Made by a program: the position numbers and the translations under genes
Assembly (NCBI GenBank): GCA_046292445.1
Contig: JBKBQT010000001.1
Span: forward strand, 62,001 to 126,000
From: CALIZF01 sp046292445
GTDB lineage: Bacteria; Pseudomonadota; Alphaproteobacteria; Rhodobacterales; Rhodobacteraceae
Direction of reading: 5' to 3'
DNA length: 64,000 nucleotides
The notes under the pieces: generated by a model
Told to the model about the DNA's origin: nothing
Seen by the model: the letters and a program-made list of their open reading frames with translations, nothing else
Databases searched by the model: none
Part shown: positions 37,726-46,104 of the stretch, one piece after another
Numbering within the stretch: position 1 is the stretch's first letter
How the letters are laid out: each line of letters begins with the position of its first letter

Positions 37726-37841
37726 GTGCAGTTCCCTTTCCGGCGATATGCTGGGGCGCGGACCCGAGCGCGGCATCCTGCCCCGATCCCAACTGGGCCG
37801 ATCCGGCGCCTTGCGGGGCGCTCCTTCACGGCTACCGGGCG

Positions 37842-37871
37842 TATATAAGTTGGGGTCATGGGGCCTGCAAG
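37842..37871 (-). promoter_or_regulatory. Candidate heat-shock (RpoH) promoter of dnaK
   Basis: On the minus strand, CTTGCA (37871-37866), 16 nt, then CTTATATA (37849-37842), about 117 nt before the dnaK ATG. CTTG at -35 with a CYTAT-like -10 is the alphaproteobacterial sigma-32 pattern. TTGCAG/TATATA would also suit the housekeeping factor. No CIRCE (HrcA) inverted repeat is present. Confidence 0.6.
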
Positions 37872-37878
37872 CGTCACA

Positions 37879-37917
37879 GGGCCGTGATTTTGGGCCGTGA
37901 TTTTGGGCCGTGATCTG
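37879..37917. repeat. 13-bp triple direct repeat upstream of dnaK
   Basis: GGGCCGTGATTTT at 37879-37891 and again at 37892-37904, then GGGCCGTGATCTG at 37905-37917. The array directly abuts the dnaK promoter on one side and lies 13 nt before the AlkB-like gene on the other. It could be slippage or a binding array. Confidence 0.8.
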
Positions 37918-37930
37918 TCGGACCGCATCG

Positions 37931-38554
37931 ATGCCGGAACCCGCAATTGCCGCACCGCTTTTCGTCAACGGCTTCGCCCTGTGGCCGGGCCTGCTCGACG
38001 CGGGCGCGCAGGCCGCATGGGTCGATGACCTGCGCGCCGTCGCGGCGGCGGCGCCGTTCGTGCGGCCCGTCACGCCGGGCGGGCGGGCGATGTCCGTCCG
38101 CATGACGGCCGCCGGGCGCGTCGGCTGGGTGACGGACCGCGCGGGATACCGCTATGCCGCCCGCCACCCGGCGGGCGGGCCATGGCCCCCGATCCCGGCG
38201 CGCATTCTGGGCCTGTGGCGGCGGGTGACGGGGCTGGCCCGCGACCCCGACTGCTGTCTTGTCAATTTCTACGACGCCGGCGCGCGGATGGGGCTGCACC
38301 AGGACCGCGACGAAGGCGATTTCGGCTTCCCCGTCCTGTCGGTGTCGCTGGGCGACGACGGCCTTTTCCGCATGGGCGGCCCGGCGCGGGGCGATCCGAC
38401 GGTGTCGCGCTGGCTCGCCTCGGGGGATGTGGTGCTGATGGGCGGCGCGGCGCGGCTGGCGTTCCACGGCATCGACCGCATCCGCCCCGGCAGCTCGGCC
38501 CTTCTGCCGCAGGGCGGGCGCATCAATGTGACCCTGCGCGTCGTCGCCGGTTGA
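37931..38554 (+). CDS. alkB: AlkB-like 2-oxoglutarate/Fe(II) dioxygenase
   Basis: Oxidative demethylase of 207 residues that repairs 1-methyladenine and 3-methylcytosine in nucleic acids. Iron ligands are H and D in GLHQDRDEGD, with the distal His in FHGIDRI. The 2-oxoglutarate-binding Arg is in INVTLRVV. The substrate motif NFYDAGARMG precedes the HxD. The start is ATG 37931; a GTG at 37910 lies within the 13-bp repeats. It is divergent from dnaK. Confidence 0.9.
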   Translation: MPEPAIAAPLFVNGFALWPGLLDAGAQAAWVDDLRAVAAAAPFVRPVTPGGRAMSVRMTAAGRVGWVTDRAGYRYAARHPAGGPWPPIPARILGLWRRVTGLARDPDCCLVNFYDAGARMGLHQDRDEGDFGFPVLSVSLGDDGLFRMGGPARGDPTVSRWLASGDVVLMGGAARLAFHGIDRIRPGSSALLPQGGRINVTLRVVAG

Positions 38555-38608
38555 TCCGGCGCGGCCGCGCAGCTAGGTGCGTCGAAACAGGCCGTGAAAG
38601 GAATTCCC

Positions 38609-39727
38609 ATGCTGCATGTCGATATCCCCACCGATGGCGAGATTCAGGCGCTGTTTCTGCGCCGCGCCCATCCGGCGGTCAGCTTCTATGTCCCCACCAC
38701 GCCCGAGACCCAGCACATCGGACAGGCGCGGATCGAGCTTGGCAACCTGCTCAAGGATGCCGAGGCGCAGATGGAGGCGGGCGGGATCGAGAAGCGGGCG
38801 ATGTGGCCGATCTCCGAGCAGGTGTCCGATCTCATCGACGACGATGCGTTCTGGTCGCACCAGGCGCGCAGCCTGGCCGTTTTGGTGACGCCCGAGGGGC
38901 TGCAGAGCTTCCGGCTGCCCAACAACCTCGCGGCCGTCGTTCAGGTCGCCGACCGCTTCTACCTCAAGCCGCTGCTGCGGGCGCTGACGGTCGGGCAGCA
39001 TGCCTTCGTCCTCGCGCTCGAGGAAAACGGCGTGCGGCTGGTCGAGGTGTTCCCCGATCTTCCGGCGCAGACGGTCAAGGTGCCGGGCATGCCGCGGGAT
39101 GCCGCACAGGTCGCGGGGACGGCAAATGTCAACAGCCGGTCCTACAGCCGCCGCCTGGGCGGGGGCGAGGGGCAGAACGTGCTGCTGCGCGCCTATGCCC
39201 GCGCGGTCGATGCCGCGCTGCGCCCCGTTCTTGCCGGCCGGTCCGAGCCGCTGATCCTTGCCGCGGCCGATCCGATGCGCTCGGTGTTCCGGTCGGTGTC
39301 GTCCTACGGCGGGCTCGTGGCGGCGACGATCGACGGCGCCCCCGGGCGCGACAGCGACGCGGCCCTGGCCGAGGCCGCGCGCCCCATCCTCGATGCGCTG
39401 CATGCCGAGCATATGGAAAAGACCCGGTCCCTCTTTGCCGCGCGGGGTTCCGAGGGGCGGGCGACGACGCAGATCACCGATGCCGCCCGTGCCGCGACGA
39501 TGGGCGCGGTCGATACGCTGATCGTGGACATCGACGTGGTGATCCCCGGCACTGTGGACGATGCCGGCGTCGTCTCGCTGGCAAGCGGCGAAAGCGCCGC
39601 GACCTATGGCGTGGTGGACGAGATCGCGGGCCGGGTGCTCGCCAACGGGGGCCGCGTGCTGGCCGTGCGCGCCGAGGACGTGCCCGAGGGCGCGCCGCTC
39701 GCGGCGATCCTGCGCTACGCGGTGTGA
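38609..39727 (+). CDS. baeRF-like (archaeo-eukaryotic release factor fold) protein
   Basis: Protein of 372 residues resembling the bacterial homologues of archaeo-eukaryotic release factors (baeRF). Features are the start VSFYVPTTPETQHIGQARIELGNLLKDAE, the central block FYLKPLLRALTVGQHAFVLALEENGVRLVEV, and the C-terminal VDTLIVDIDVVIPG and ILRYAV. It is probably cytoplasmic and may act on ribosomes or RNA, but no role is proven for this group. A GGA-containing ribosome site supports ATG 38609 over an in-frame ATG at 38594. Confidence 0.68.
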   Translation: MLHVDIPTDGEIQALFLRRAHPAVSFYVPTTPETQHIGQARIELGNLLKDAEAQMEAGGIEKRAMWPISEQVSDLIDDDAFWSHQARSLAVLVTPEGLQSFRLPNNLAAVVQVADRFYLKPLLRALTVGQHAFVLALEENGVRLVEVFPDLPAQTVKVPGMPRDAAQVAGTANVNSRSYSRRLGGGEGQNVLLRAYARAVDAALRPVLAGRSEPLILAAADPMRSVFRSVSSYGGLVAATIDGAPGRDSDAALAEAARPILDALHAEHMEKTRSLFAARGSEGRATTQITDAARAATMGAVDTLIVDIDVVIPGTVDDAGVVSLASGESAATYGVVDEIAGRVLANGGRVLAVRAEDVPEGAPLAAILRYAV

Positions 39728-39756
39728 CCGGCGCGGGGCGGGCCCTGCCCGCCCCC

Positions 39757-40578
39757 TTACCGCCCCGCGCTCCAGCTCGCCGAGGCGCGCTTGCGGGTGT
39801 AGAACTCCCCCATCAGCCCGACCATGAGCAGGGCGAGGCTGACATAGAGCGCGTATTGCCAGCTGCTGAAATGCGGCTCGTAGTTGAGAAAGACATAGCC
39901 GCGCGCCTGGTCGATCGTGTGGAACAGCGGGTTCCAGTCGAAATAGGCGAGGATATAGCCCGGCGTCATGTTGGCCACGAACATCTTGCCCGAGGCGATC
40001 ATGTTCATCCGCTGGTAGATCAGCGTGATGAGGCCGACAAGGTCGGGCATCCACGGCTTGGCCGCGAGGAACACCATCCCGACCGCGATCCCCGAAAACC
40101 ACGCCAGCAGCACCATCCCCATCGTGCCCACCGGGTCCTCGATGGTGATCGGCGTCATGATGACGTGGTAGGCGAAGACCGTGACCGCCCCCGACAGCAC
40201 CTGCATGTAGAGCGTGGACAGCGCCGCCGCCCCGATCGCCACGATCGTGTTCATCGGCGCGTGCTTCATCATGGGCGAGGTTGGCCCCTCGGCCCCCGAG
40301 ACGGCGCCGACCGTCTTGGTATGCACCATGAACAGGAACACGCCCGACATGATGTAGAGAAAGAAATCCCCCCGGATCGTCGCGCCGCGCAGGCCCAGAA
40401 GCTCGAACATCACATAGAACACGACGACGAAGAGCACCGATTGCAGGATGTTCAGGATCAGCCCGAGGATGGCGTTGCCATGCCCCTTGCGCACCTGCCG
40501 GACGGCGGCGTGGTAGATGAGCTCCAGCAGCTCGACCGCGCCGCCCGCCCGTGTCCGCCTCAGCCTTGCATCGAACAT
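39757..40578 (-). CDS. ABC-2 type polysaccharide export permease
   Basis: Inner-membrane permease of 273 residues with six hydrophobic segments (about 38-60, 68-86, 110-135, 140-170, 178-198, 240-260). It resembles KpsM/Wzm-type exporters of capsule or O-antigen polysaccharide. The partner ATPase (KpsT/Wzt) is not next to it: the downstream neighbour is the convergent baeRF gene. It is divergent from cysQ and the glycan gene cluster, which suggests that it exports that polymer. Confidence 0.82.
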   Translation of the reverse strand: MFDARLRRTRAGGAVELLELIYHAAVRQVRKGHGNAILGLILNILQSVLFVVVFYVMFELLGLRGATIRGDFFLYIMSGVFLFMVHTKTVGAVSGAEGPTSPMMKHAPMNTIVAIGAAALSTLYMQVLSGAVTVFAYHVIMTPITIEDPVGTMGMVLLAWFSGIAVGMVFLAAKPWMPDLVGLITLIYQRMNMIASGKMFVANMTPGYILAYFDWNPLFHTIDQARGYVFLNYEPHFSSWQYALYVSLALLMVGLMGEFYTRKRASASWSAGR

Positions 40579-40729
40579 GCCCCGTCCTGCCGTCGCCCTG
40601 CCGTCCCCCGTGCCGCCCCGATTATCGTCCGGGACGTCTTGCCGATCCCCTGCCCGCGCAGGATAAGGCTCGCGGTGGCCTGCGGCAACGCCGCGCATGG
40701 GGCCGGAACGCCGAAACCGGAGCTTGGAC

Positions 40730-41509
40730 ATGGATTACGACGATCTGGCGGCGGTGATGCGGCGCCTTACGCTCGAGGCAGGGGCGGCGATCATGGATGT
40801 CTACGGGCGCGCCGACATGGGCCTGCGCGCCAAGGATGACGCAAGCCCCGTGACCGAGGCCGACGAGGCCGCCGATGCCATCATCGCCGCCGGACTGCGC
40901 GCCGCCTTCCCGGGCGTCCCGCTCGTCACCGAGGAACAGAGCGCGAGCCACGATCTGTCCGCGTCCACCTTCCTCATCGTCGATCCGCTGGACGGGACCA
41001 AGGAATTCGTCCAGCGGCGCGGCGATTTCACCGTCAACATCGCCTATGTCGAGGACGGCGTGCCCCGCGCCGGGATCGTCTATGCCCCGGCGCAGGGCCG
41101 CCTCTTCGCCACGCTGCCGGGCGGCGGCGCGGTCGAGGAGCGGCTGGGGTCGGGCGGCCCGGCGCCGATCCGCGTCGCCGAGGCCGACAATGCCGCCCTG
41201 CGCATCGTTGCGTCCAAGTCGCATTTCGATGCTGCCACGCAGGCCTGGATCGACCGCTATGCGGTCGGCGGGCTGGTCAACGCGGGCTCGTCGCTCAAGT
41301 TCTGCCTTGTCGCGGCGGGCGAGGCCGATCTCTATCCGCGCCTCGGGCGGACGATGGAATGGGACACGGCGGCGGGCGATGCGGTTCTCAGGGCGGCCGG
41401 GGGCCGGGTGCTGCGGGCCGATGACCTGACGCCGCTGGCCTATGGCAAGCCGGGCTGGGGCAACCCGCATTTCATCGCCTGCGCCCCGGGCGTCACCCTG
41501 CTGCCCTGA
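40730..41509 (+). CDS. cysQ: 3'(2'),5'-bisphosphate nucleotidase CysQ
   Basis: Hydrolyses PAP (3'-phosphoadenosine 5'-phosphate), the by-product of PAPS-dependent sulfotransferases; 259 residues. Metal-binding motifs are TEEQ, DPLDGTKEFVQRRGDFTVNIAY and WDTAAGDAVLRAAGG, as in the inositol-monophosphatase superfamily. It stands at the head of a run of glycan genes that ends with a sulfotransferase, so removal of PAP for glycan sulfation is a likely role. The next gene starts 7 nt after its stop. Confidence 0.9.
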   Translation: MDYDDLAAVMRRLTLEAGAAIMDVYGRADMGLRAKDDASPVTEADEAADAIIAAGLRAAFPGVPLVTEEQSASHDLSASTFLIVDPLDGTKEFVQRRGDFTVNIAYVEDGVPRAGIVYAPAQGRLFATLPGGGAVEERLGSGGPAPIRVAEADNAALRIVASKSHFDAATQAWIDRYAVGGLVNAGSSLKFCLVAAGEADLYPRLGRTMEWDTAAGDAVLRAAGGRVLRADDLTPLAYGKPGWGNPHFIACAPGVTLLP

Positions 41510-41516
41510 CGCCGGC

Positions 41517-42830
41517 ATGACGCCCGCCGCGCCCGCCCCGGTGCCGGCCGCAGCGCGGGCCGGGGCGCTGCCGCTCAGCGTGGTTGTCGTCAGCCGCGGA
41601 CGGCCTGCCGACCTGCGGCTGTGCCTGACGGCATTGGCGCAATCGGACCATCCCGCGCTCGAGATCGTCGTGGTTGCCTGCCCGGCGGGGGTGGCGGCGG
41701 TCGGGGCGGCGGGGCTGGCTGCGCGGCTCAAGCTCCAACCCTTCAACGTGCCCAACATATCGGCCGCGCGCAACCGCGGCCTTGCCCGCGCGGCGGGCGA
41801 GGTGGTCGCGTTCATCGACGACGATGCCCTGGCCGAGCCGACCTGGGCCGGACGCCTTGCGGCTGTCTTCGCCGACCCCCGGATCGGCGCCGCCTGCGGC
41901 TTTACCCGCGGGCGCAACGGGATCAGCCACCAGTGGCGCGCCGAGACGGTCGATGCGTCCGGCGCGGATGCGCCGCTGCCGGTCGATCCCGACCGCCCGT
42001 CTGTCCATGCCGGGACGGCGGCGCGGGCGGTCAAGCCGGTGGGGACAAATTGCGCCTTTCGCCGCGCGGCGCTGGCGGCGGCGGGTGGGTTCGATCCCTC
42101 CTTCCGGTTCTATCTCGAGGATGCCGATATCGGGCTGCGGCTGGCGGCCGCGGGCTGGCTGACGGCCGTGGTGCCGCGGGCCGAGGTGCAGCACGGCTTT
42201 GCCGCCTCGGCGCAGCGCCGCGCCGACCGCGTGCCGCGAAGCCTGCACGAGATCGGCGCCTCGCTTGCCGTCTTCCTGCGCCGCCATGCCCCGGAGGCCG
42301 ACCCGGCGCCGGTGCTGGCCCGGATGCGGGCCGCGCAGCGGCGCCGGCTGGTCGGCCACATGCGCGACGGTCGGCTCGGGCCCGAGGCGGTGGGGGCGAT
42401 CCTCGCCACCTTCGACGCAGGGCTGGCCGAGGGCGCGGCGCGCCCGCTCGGGCCGCTGACGGCGGTGCCCGCGCCGGACGCGCCGTTCATGACCTTCGGG
42501 GGCACCGGCCCGGCACCCGGCTGCATGATCCTGTCCACGCCGCGTACCCGTGCGGCAGCCGAGGCGGCGGCGCGCGCGGCGCGGGCCGAGGGGCGGATCG
42601 TCACGCTGCTGTCGCTCGCCCCCGGCTGGCGGCGGCACCGGATGCGCCTGCGGCCGGACGGCATCTGGGAACAGGCGGGCGGCCTGTGGGGCCGGTCGGA
42701 CCGGGCCCGGCCGCCGCTTGCCCCCTGGTCGCCCGCGGCGCGGCCCGATGCGCGGGTCGCCGCCGAAGCCCGCCGCATCGCGCCCGTCCGCCCGGTTGAA
42801 CCGGCGGAATCCCGCCCGCCGCGCCCTTGA
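41517..42830 (+). CDS. Glycosyltransferase family 2 protein
   Basis: GT-A fold glycosyltransferase of 437 residues. The GT2 domain covers about residues 19-260: VVVVSRGRPADLRLCLTAL, NISAARNRGLARAAGEVVAFIDDDALAEPTW (with the DDD metal site), GTNCAFRRAALAAAGGFDPSF and YLEDADIGLRLAAAG (catalytic ED). The C-terminal ~170 residues are not conserved in GT2 and have no motif I know. It lies between cysQ and galU on the same strand. Confidence 0.82.
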   Translation: MTPAAPAPVPAAARAGALPLSVVVVSRGRPADLRLCLTALAQSDHPALEIVVVACPAGVAAVGAAGLAARLKLQPFNVPNISAARNRGLARAAGEVVAFIDDDALAEPTWAGRLAAVFADPRIGAACGFTRGRNGISHQWRAETVDASGADAPLPVDPDRPSVHAGTAARAVKPVGTNCAFRRAALAAAGGFDPSFRFYLEDADIGLRLAAAGWLTAVVPRAEVQHGFAASAQRRADRVPRSLHEIGASLAVFLRRHAPEADPAPVLARMRAAQRRRLVGHMRDGRLGPEAVGAILATFDAGLAEGAARPLGPLTAVPAPDAPFMTFGGTGPAPGCMILSTPRTRAAAEAAARAARAEGRIVTLLSLAPGWRRHRMRLRPDGIWEQAGGLWGRSDRARPPLAPWSPAARPDARVAAEARRIAPVRPVEPAESRPPRP

Positions 42831-42931
42831 TCTCGCCATGGCAGTGTCAGACATTCGCCGCCGGCCGGTATTATGCCATAAGCGCGCCGCAAAGCGCAGC
42901 GTGCACGACGCCCCTGAAAGGTGAATTTAGA

Positions 42932-43828
42932 ATGCCCAGTCCGAAATACCCGCGCGTGACCAAGGCCGTTTTTCCCGTTGCCGGCCTCGGCACGCGGTTC
43001 CTGCCGGCGACCAAGTCGATGCCCAAGGAAATGCTCACCCTCGTCGACCGCCCGCTCATCCAGTATGCCATCGACGAGGCGCGCGCGGCCGGCATCACCG
43101 ATTTCATCTTCGTGACCTCGCGCGGCAAGTCGGCGCTCGAGGATTATTTCGACTATGCGCCCGACCTCGACAACACGTTGCGCGCCGCGGGCAAGACCAA
43201 GCTGCTCGAGGCGATGGCCTGCACCAACATGGAATCCGGCGCGATCGCCTATATCCGCCAGTATCGCGCGATCGGCCTCGGCCATGCGGTCTGGTGCGCG
43301 CGCCGCCTGATCGGGGACGAGCCCTTTGCGGTCATCCTGCCCGACGACGTGATCTCGGGCGACGTGCCCTGCCTTGCGCAGATGGTCGAGGCCTATGAAC
43401 GCACGGGCGGCTGCATGGTCGCCGCGATGGAGGTCGCGCCCGAAAAGGCGAGCGCCTACGGCGTTCTCGACTTCACGCCCACCGACGGGCCGCTTGTCCG
43501 GGTGCGCGGCATGGTCGAGAAGCCGGCGCCGGGCACGGCGCCCTCGAACCTTGCGGTCATCGGCCGCTACATCCTTACCCCCTCGGTGCTCGAAACGCTC
43601 AACGATGCGCAGACCGGCGCGGGCGGCGAGGTTCAGCTGACCGATGCCATCGCGCGCGAGACGGGGCCCGAGGGCAACGTCTGGGGCCTGCGGTTCAAGG
43701 GCGAGCGGTATGACTGCGGGTCCAAGGCGGGCTTCCTTCAGGCAACGGTCGCCTTTGCCCTGTCGCGGGACGATCTGCGCGACGAACTGGCCGAGTATCT
43801 CAGGGCGCTCGATCTCCCCGCCGCCTGA
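42932..43828 (+). CDS. galU: UTP-glucose-1-phosphate uridylyltransferase
   Basis: Makes UDP-glucose from glucose 1-phosphate and UTP, a donor for glycan synthesis; 298 residues. The nucleotide-binding motif is AVFPVAGLGTRFLPATKSMPKEML, followed by DEARAAGITDFIFVTSRGK, PDDVISG, VEKPAPG and YDCGSKAGFLQA. The start is ATG 42932 after AAAGGTG. A 101-nt gap separates it from the GT2 gene and could hold its own promoter (a TATTAT lies at about 42867). Confidence 0.95.
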   Translation: MPSPKYPRVTKAVFPVAGLGTRFLPATKSMPKEMLTLVDRPLIQYAIDEARAAGITDFIFVTSRGKSALEDYFDYAPDLDNTLRAAGKTKLLEAMACTNMESGAIAYIRQYRAIGLGHAVWCARRLIGDEPFAVILPDDVISGDVPCLAQMVEAYERTGGCMVAAMEVAPEKASAYGVLDFTPTDGPLVRVRGMVEKPAPGTAPSNLAVIGRYILTPSVLETLNDAQTGAGGEVQLTDAIARETGPEGNVWGLRFKGERYDCGSKAGFLQATVAFALSRDDLRDELAEYLRALDLPAA

Positions 43829-43834
43829 CGCGCG

Positions 43835-45055
43835 ATGCAGGGTGCTGCCCGGCTGATCGACCTGAGCCGGACGGCCTCGCGCCTGTGGCGGGGACCGCCG
43901 ACCGGGATCGACCGGGTCGAGCGGGCGTGGCTCGCGGCCCTGCTGGACCGGCCGGAGGAGCTATTTGCCCTGGTGCGCACCGGGGCGGGCTTCTGTCTGC
44001 TGGATCGCGCCGGGGCGGCGGCGCTCGGCGGTCTTGGTGCCGCGGCCCCGCCGGATGCCGACCTTCTGTCGCGGCTCACGCGGCGGGGCGATCCCCGCGC
44101 GGCGGCGGCCGATACCGCGGTGCGGGCCCATGCCCTTGCCCGCGCCCCCTCGATCGGGCTGGCGGCCATGCTGCGGCGGCGCCTGCCGGGCGGCACGCGA
44201 TACCTGAACCTCGGCCATGCCAACCTGACGCATCGCGTCCTGTCCGCCGCAAGGGCGGTGCCGGGCGGGCGGGCGGCCGTGTTCGTTCACGACATGATCC
44301 CGCTCGACCATCCCGAATTCTCGCGCCCCGACCGGGTGACGGTGTTCGGGCGGCGGATGCGGGCGGTCTCGGCCCTTGCCGACCTTGTCCTTTACAATTC
44401 CGCCCATACCCGGGACCGCGCCGAGGCCTGGTTCGCCCGCTGGGGCCGGGTGCCCCCGGGGCTGGTCGCCCCGCTGGGCGTCGATCCGGCCCGCCCCGAT
44501 CCCGCCGCGCTGCCGCCGGGCCTCGCGCGCGGCGGGCCGTTCTTCCTGATGCTCGGCACGATCGAGCCGCGCAAGAACCACGCGCTCATGCTCGATGTCT
44601 GGGATGCGCTGGCCGCGCGGCTGCCGCCGGACCGGATGCCGCGGCTGGTGGTGGTGGGGGCGCGGGGATGGGCCGATCCGGCGCTGTTCGCGCGGCTCGA
44701 TGCCGCGGCGGCGGCCGGGGCGGTCGTGGAATGCGCCGGCCTGTCCGACGGTGCCGTGGCGGCCCTCATGGCGCGCGCCGAGGCGCTGGTTTTCCCCTCG
44801 CTGGCCGAAGGGTTCGGCCTGCCGCTGGGCGAGGCGATGGCGGCCGGCACCCCCGTGCTTTGTACGCCACTCCCCGCGTTCAAGGAGATGGCCGGCGACT
44901 ATCCCGTTTACCTCGAAGCGACCGACGTTTATGCATGGGTTAACGAATTCGCGCACCGGGTCGGCGCCGCCGGCACCGTGCGCGGCGGGCACATGCGGGC
45001 CGCGCGCCTCCCGGGCTGGGATGCGCACGTCAATGCGGTCTTAAGCGTGGTCTGA
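43835..45055 (+). CDS. Glycosyltransferase (GT4/GT1 type)
   Basis: GT-B fold glycosyltransferase of 406 residues. The C-terminal donor domain is clear: FFLMLGTIEPRKNHALMLDVW (GTxEPRKN motif), RLVVVGARGW, then the catalytic EALVFPSLAEGFGLPLGEAMAAGTPVLCT with its E-x7-E. The N-terminal acceptor domain includes FVHDMIPLDHPEFSRPD and LVLYNSAHTRD. It starts 6 nt after galU and is surely in its operon. Confidence 0.88.
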   Translation: MQGAARLIDLSRTASRLWRGPPTGIDRVERAWLAALLDRPEELFALVRTGAGFCLLDRAGAAALGGLGAAAPPDADLLSRLTRRGDPRAAAADTAVRAHALARAPSIGLAAMLRRRLPGGTRYLNLGHANLTHRVLSAARAVPGGRAAVFVHDMIPLDHPEFSRPDRVTVFGRRMRAVSALADLVLYNSAHTRDRAEAWFARWGRVPPGLVAPLGVDPARPDPAALPPGLARGGPFFLMLGTIEPRKNHALMLDVWDALAARLPPDRMPRLVVVGARGWADPALFARLDAAAAAGAVVECAGLSDGAVAALMARAEALVFPSLAEGFGLPLGEAMAAGTPVLCTPLPAFKEMAGDYPVYLEATDVYAWVNEFAHRVGAAGTVRGGHMRAARLPGWDAHVNAVLSVV

Positions 45056-45090
45056 TACGGCAAGGCAGGACAAGCGCACGGGGCGGCCGG

Positions 45091-46101
45091 TTGGGTTTCT
45101 TGCAGACATACGGGCTCCGGCTCGCGCGCAAGCGGTGGCGGTTACGCGCGTTCCGCAAGCGGCGCGAGCTTCGCCCCGTGGTCGACCGTGTTGCGGCGAT
45201 CCGGCCGGCCGACATCCTCGTGTTCTCGACACTGCGCAACGAACGCATCCGCCTGCCGTATTTCCTGCGCTATTACCGCGAGCTCGGGGTGGATCACTTC
45301 CTGATCGTGGACAACGACAGCGGTGATGGCAGCCGCGAATACCTTGCCGAACAGCCGGACGTGTCACTCTGGCACACGGCGGCGAGCTACAAGCGTGCGC
45401 GCTTCGGGGCCGACTGGCTCAACTGGCTCCAGATGCGCTACGGGCACGGGCACTGGACACTGGTGGTCGATCCCGATGAATTCTTCGTCTATCCGTTCTG
45501 CGATACCCGGCCCCTGCGGGCGCTGACCGACTGGCTCGACGCCTCGTCGATCAAGTCCTTCGGGGCGATGCTGGTGGACATGTATCCCAAGGGCCCGCTC
45601 GAGGCGCAGCCCTATGTCGAGGGCAGCGATCCGTTCGAGATTGCCTGCTGGTTCGACAGCGGCAACTACACGATCCAGCGCAACCCCCGTTTCGGCAATC
45701 TCTGGATCCAGGGCGGGCCGCGCGCGCGGGTGTTCTTTGCCGACACCCCGGACCGGGCGCCCGCGCTCAACAAGATCCCGCTGGTCAAGTGGCACCGCAA
45801 CTATGCCTATGCCAGTTCGACCCACATGCTCCTGCCGCGCGGCCTCAACCTCGTCTATGACGAATGGGGGGGCGAAAAGGCCTCGGGGTGTCTGCTGCAT
45901 GCCAAGTTCCTCGACACCTTCGCCGCCAAGGCCGAAGAGGAACTCGCCCGGCGCCAGCACTATGCCGCGAGCCACGAATACCGCGCCTATCACGCCGGTC
46001 TGCGCGAGGGGGCCGAGCTCTGGTGCAAGTTCAGCGAGAAATACATCAACTGGCGCCAGCTCGAGATCCTCGGGTTGATGTCCAAGGGCAACTGGGCCTG
46101 A
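45091..46101 (+). CDS. Glycosyltransferase (Glyco_tranf_2_4 type)
   Basis: GT-A type enzyme of 336 residues. The start RPADILVFSTLRNERIRLPYFLRYYRELGVDHFLIVDNDSGDGSREYL is typical of the Glyco_tranf_2_4/GT92-like group. The metal site is VVDPDEFFVYPF, and HNY/CLLHAKF residues are conserved later. The start is TTG at 45091; no ATG fits upstream. The N-terminal ~25 residues are strongly basic (LARKRWRLRAFRKRREL), so membrane-surface contact is plausible. It lies between two other glycan genes on the same strand. Confidence 0.82.
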   Translation: MGFLQTYGLRLARKRWRLRAFRKRRELRPVVDRVAAIRPADILVFSTLRNERIRLPYFLRYYRELGVDHFLIVDNDSGDGSREYLAEQPDVSLWHTAASYKRARFGADWLNWLQMRYGHGHWTLVVDPDEFFVYPFCDTRPLRALTDWLDASSIKSFGAMLVDMYPKGPLEAQPYVEGSDPFEIACWFDSGNYTIQRNPRFGNLWIQGGPRARVFFADTPDRAPALNKIPLVKWHRNYAYASSTHMLLPRGLNLVYDEWGGEKASGCLLHAKFLDTFAAKAEEELARRQHYAASHEYRAYHAGLREGAELWCKFSEKYINWRQLEILGLMSKGNWA

Positions 46102-46104
46102 GGC

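Noticed and set aside
37726..37930. CIRCE/HrcA operator upstream of dnaK.
   Set aside because: No TTAGCACTC-N9-GAGTGCTAA inverted repeat or close variant is present.
42831..42931. galU promoter from the TATTAT near 42867.
   Set aside because: The hexamer at the right distance upstream (GTCAGA) is a poor -35 match; noted in the galU entry but not listed as a feature.
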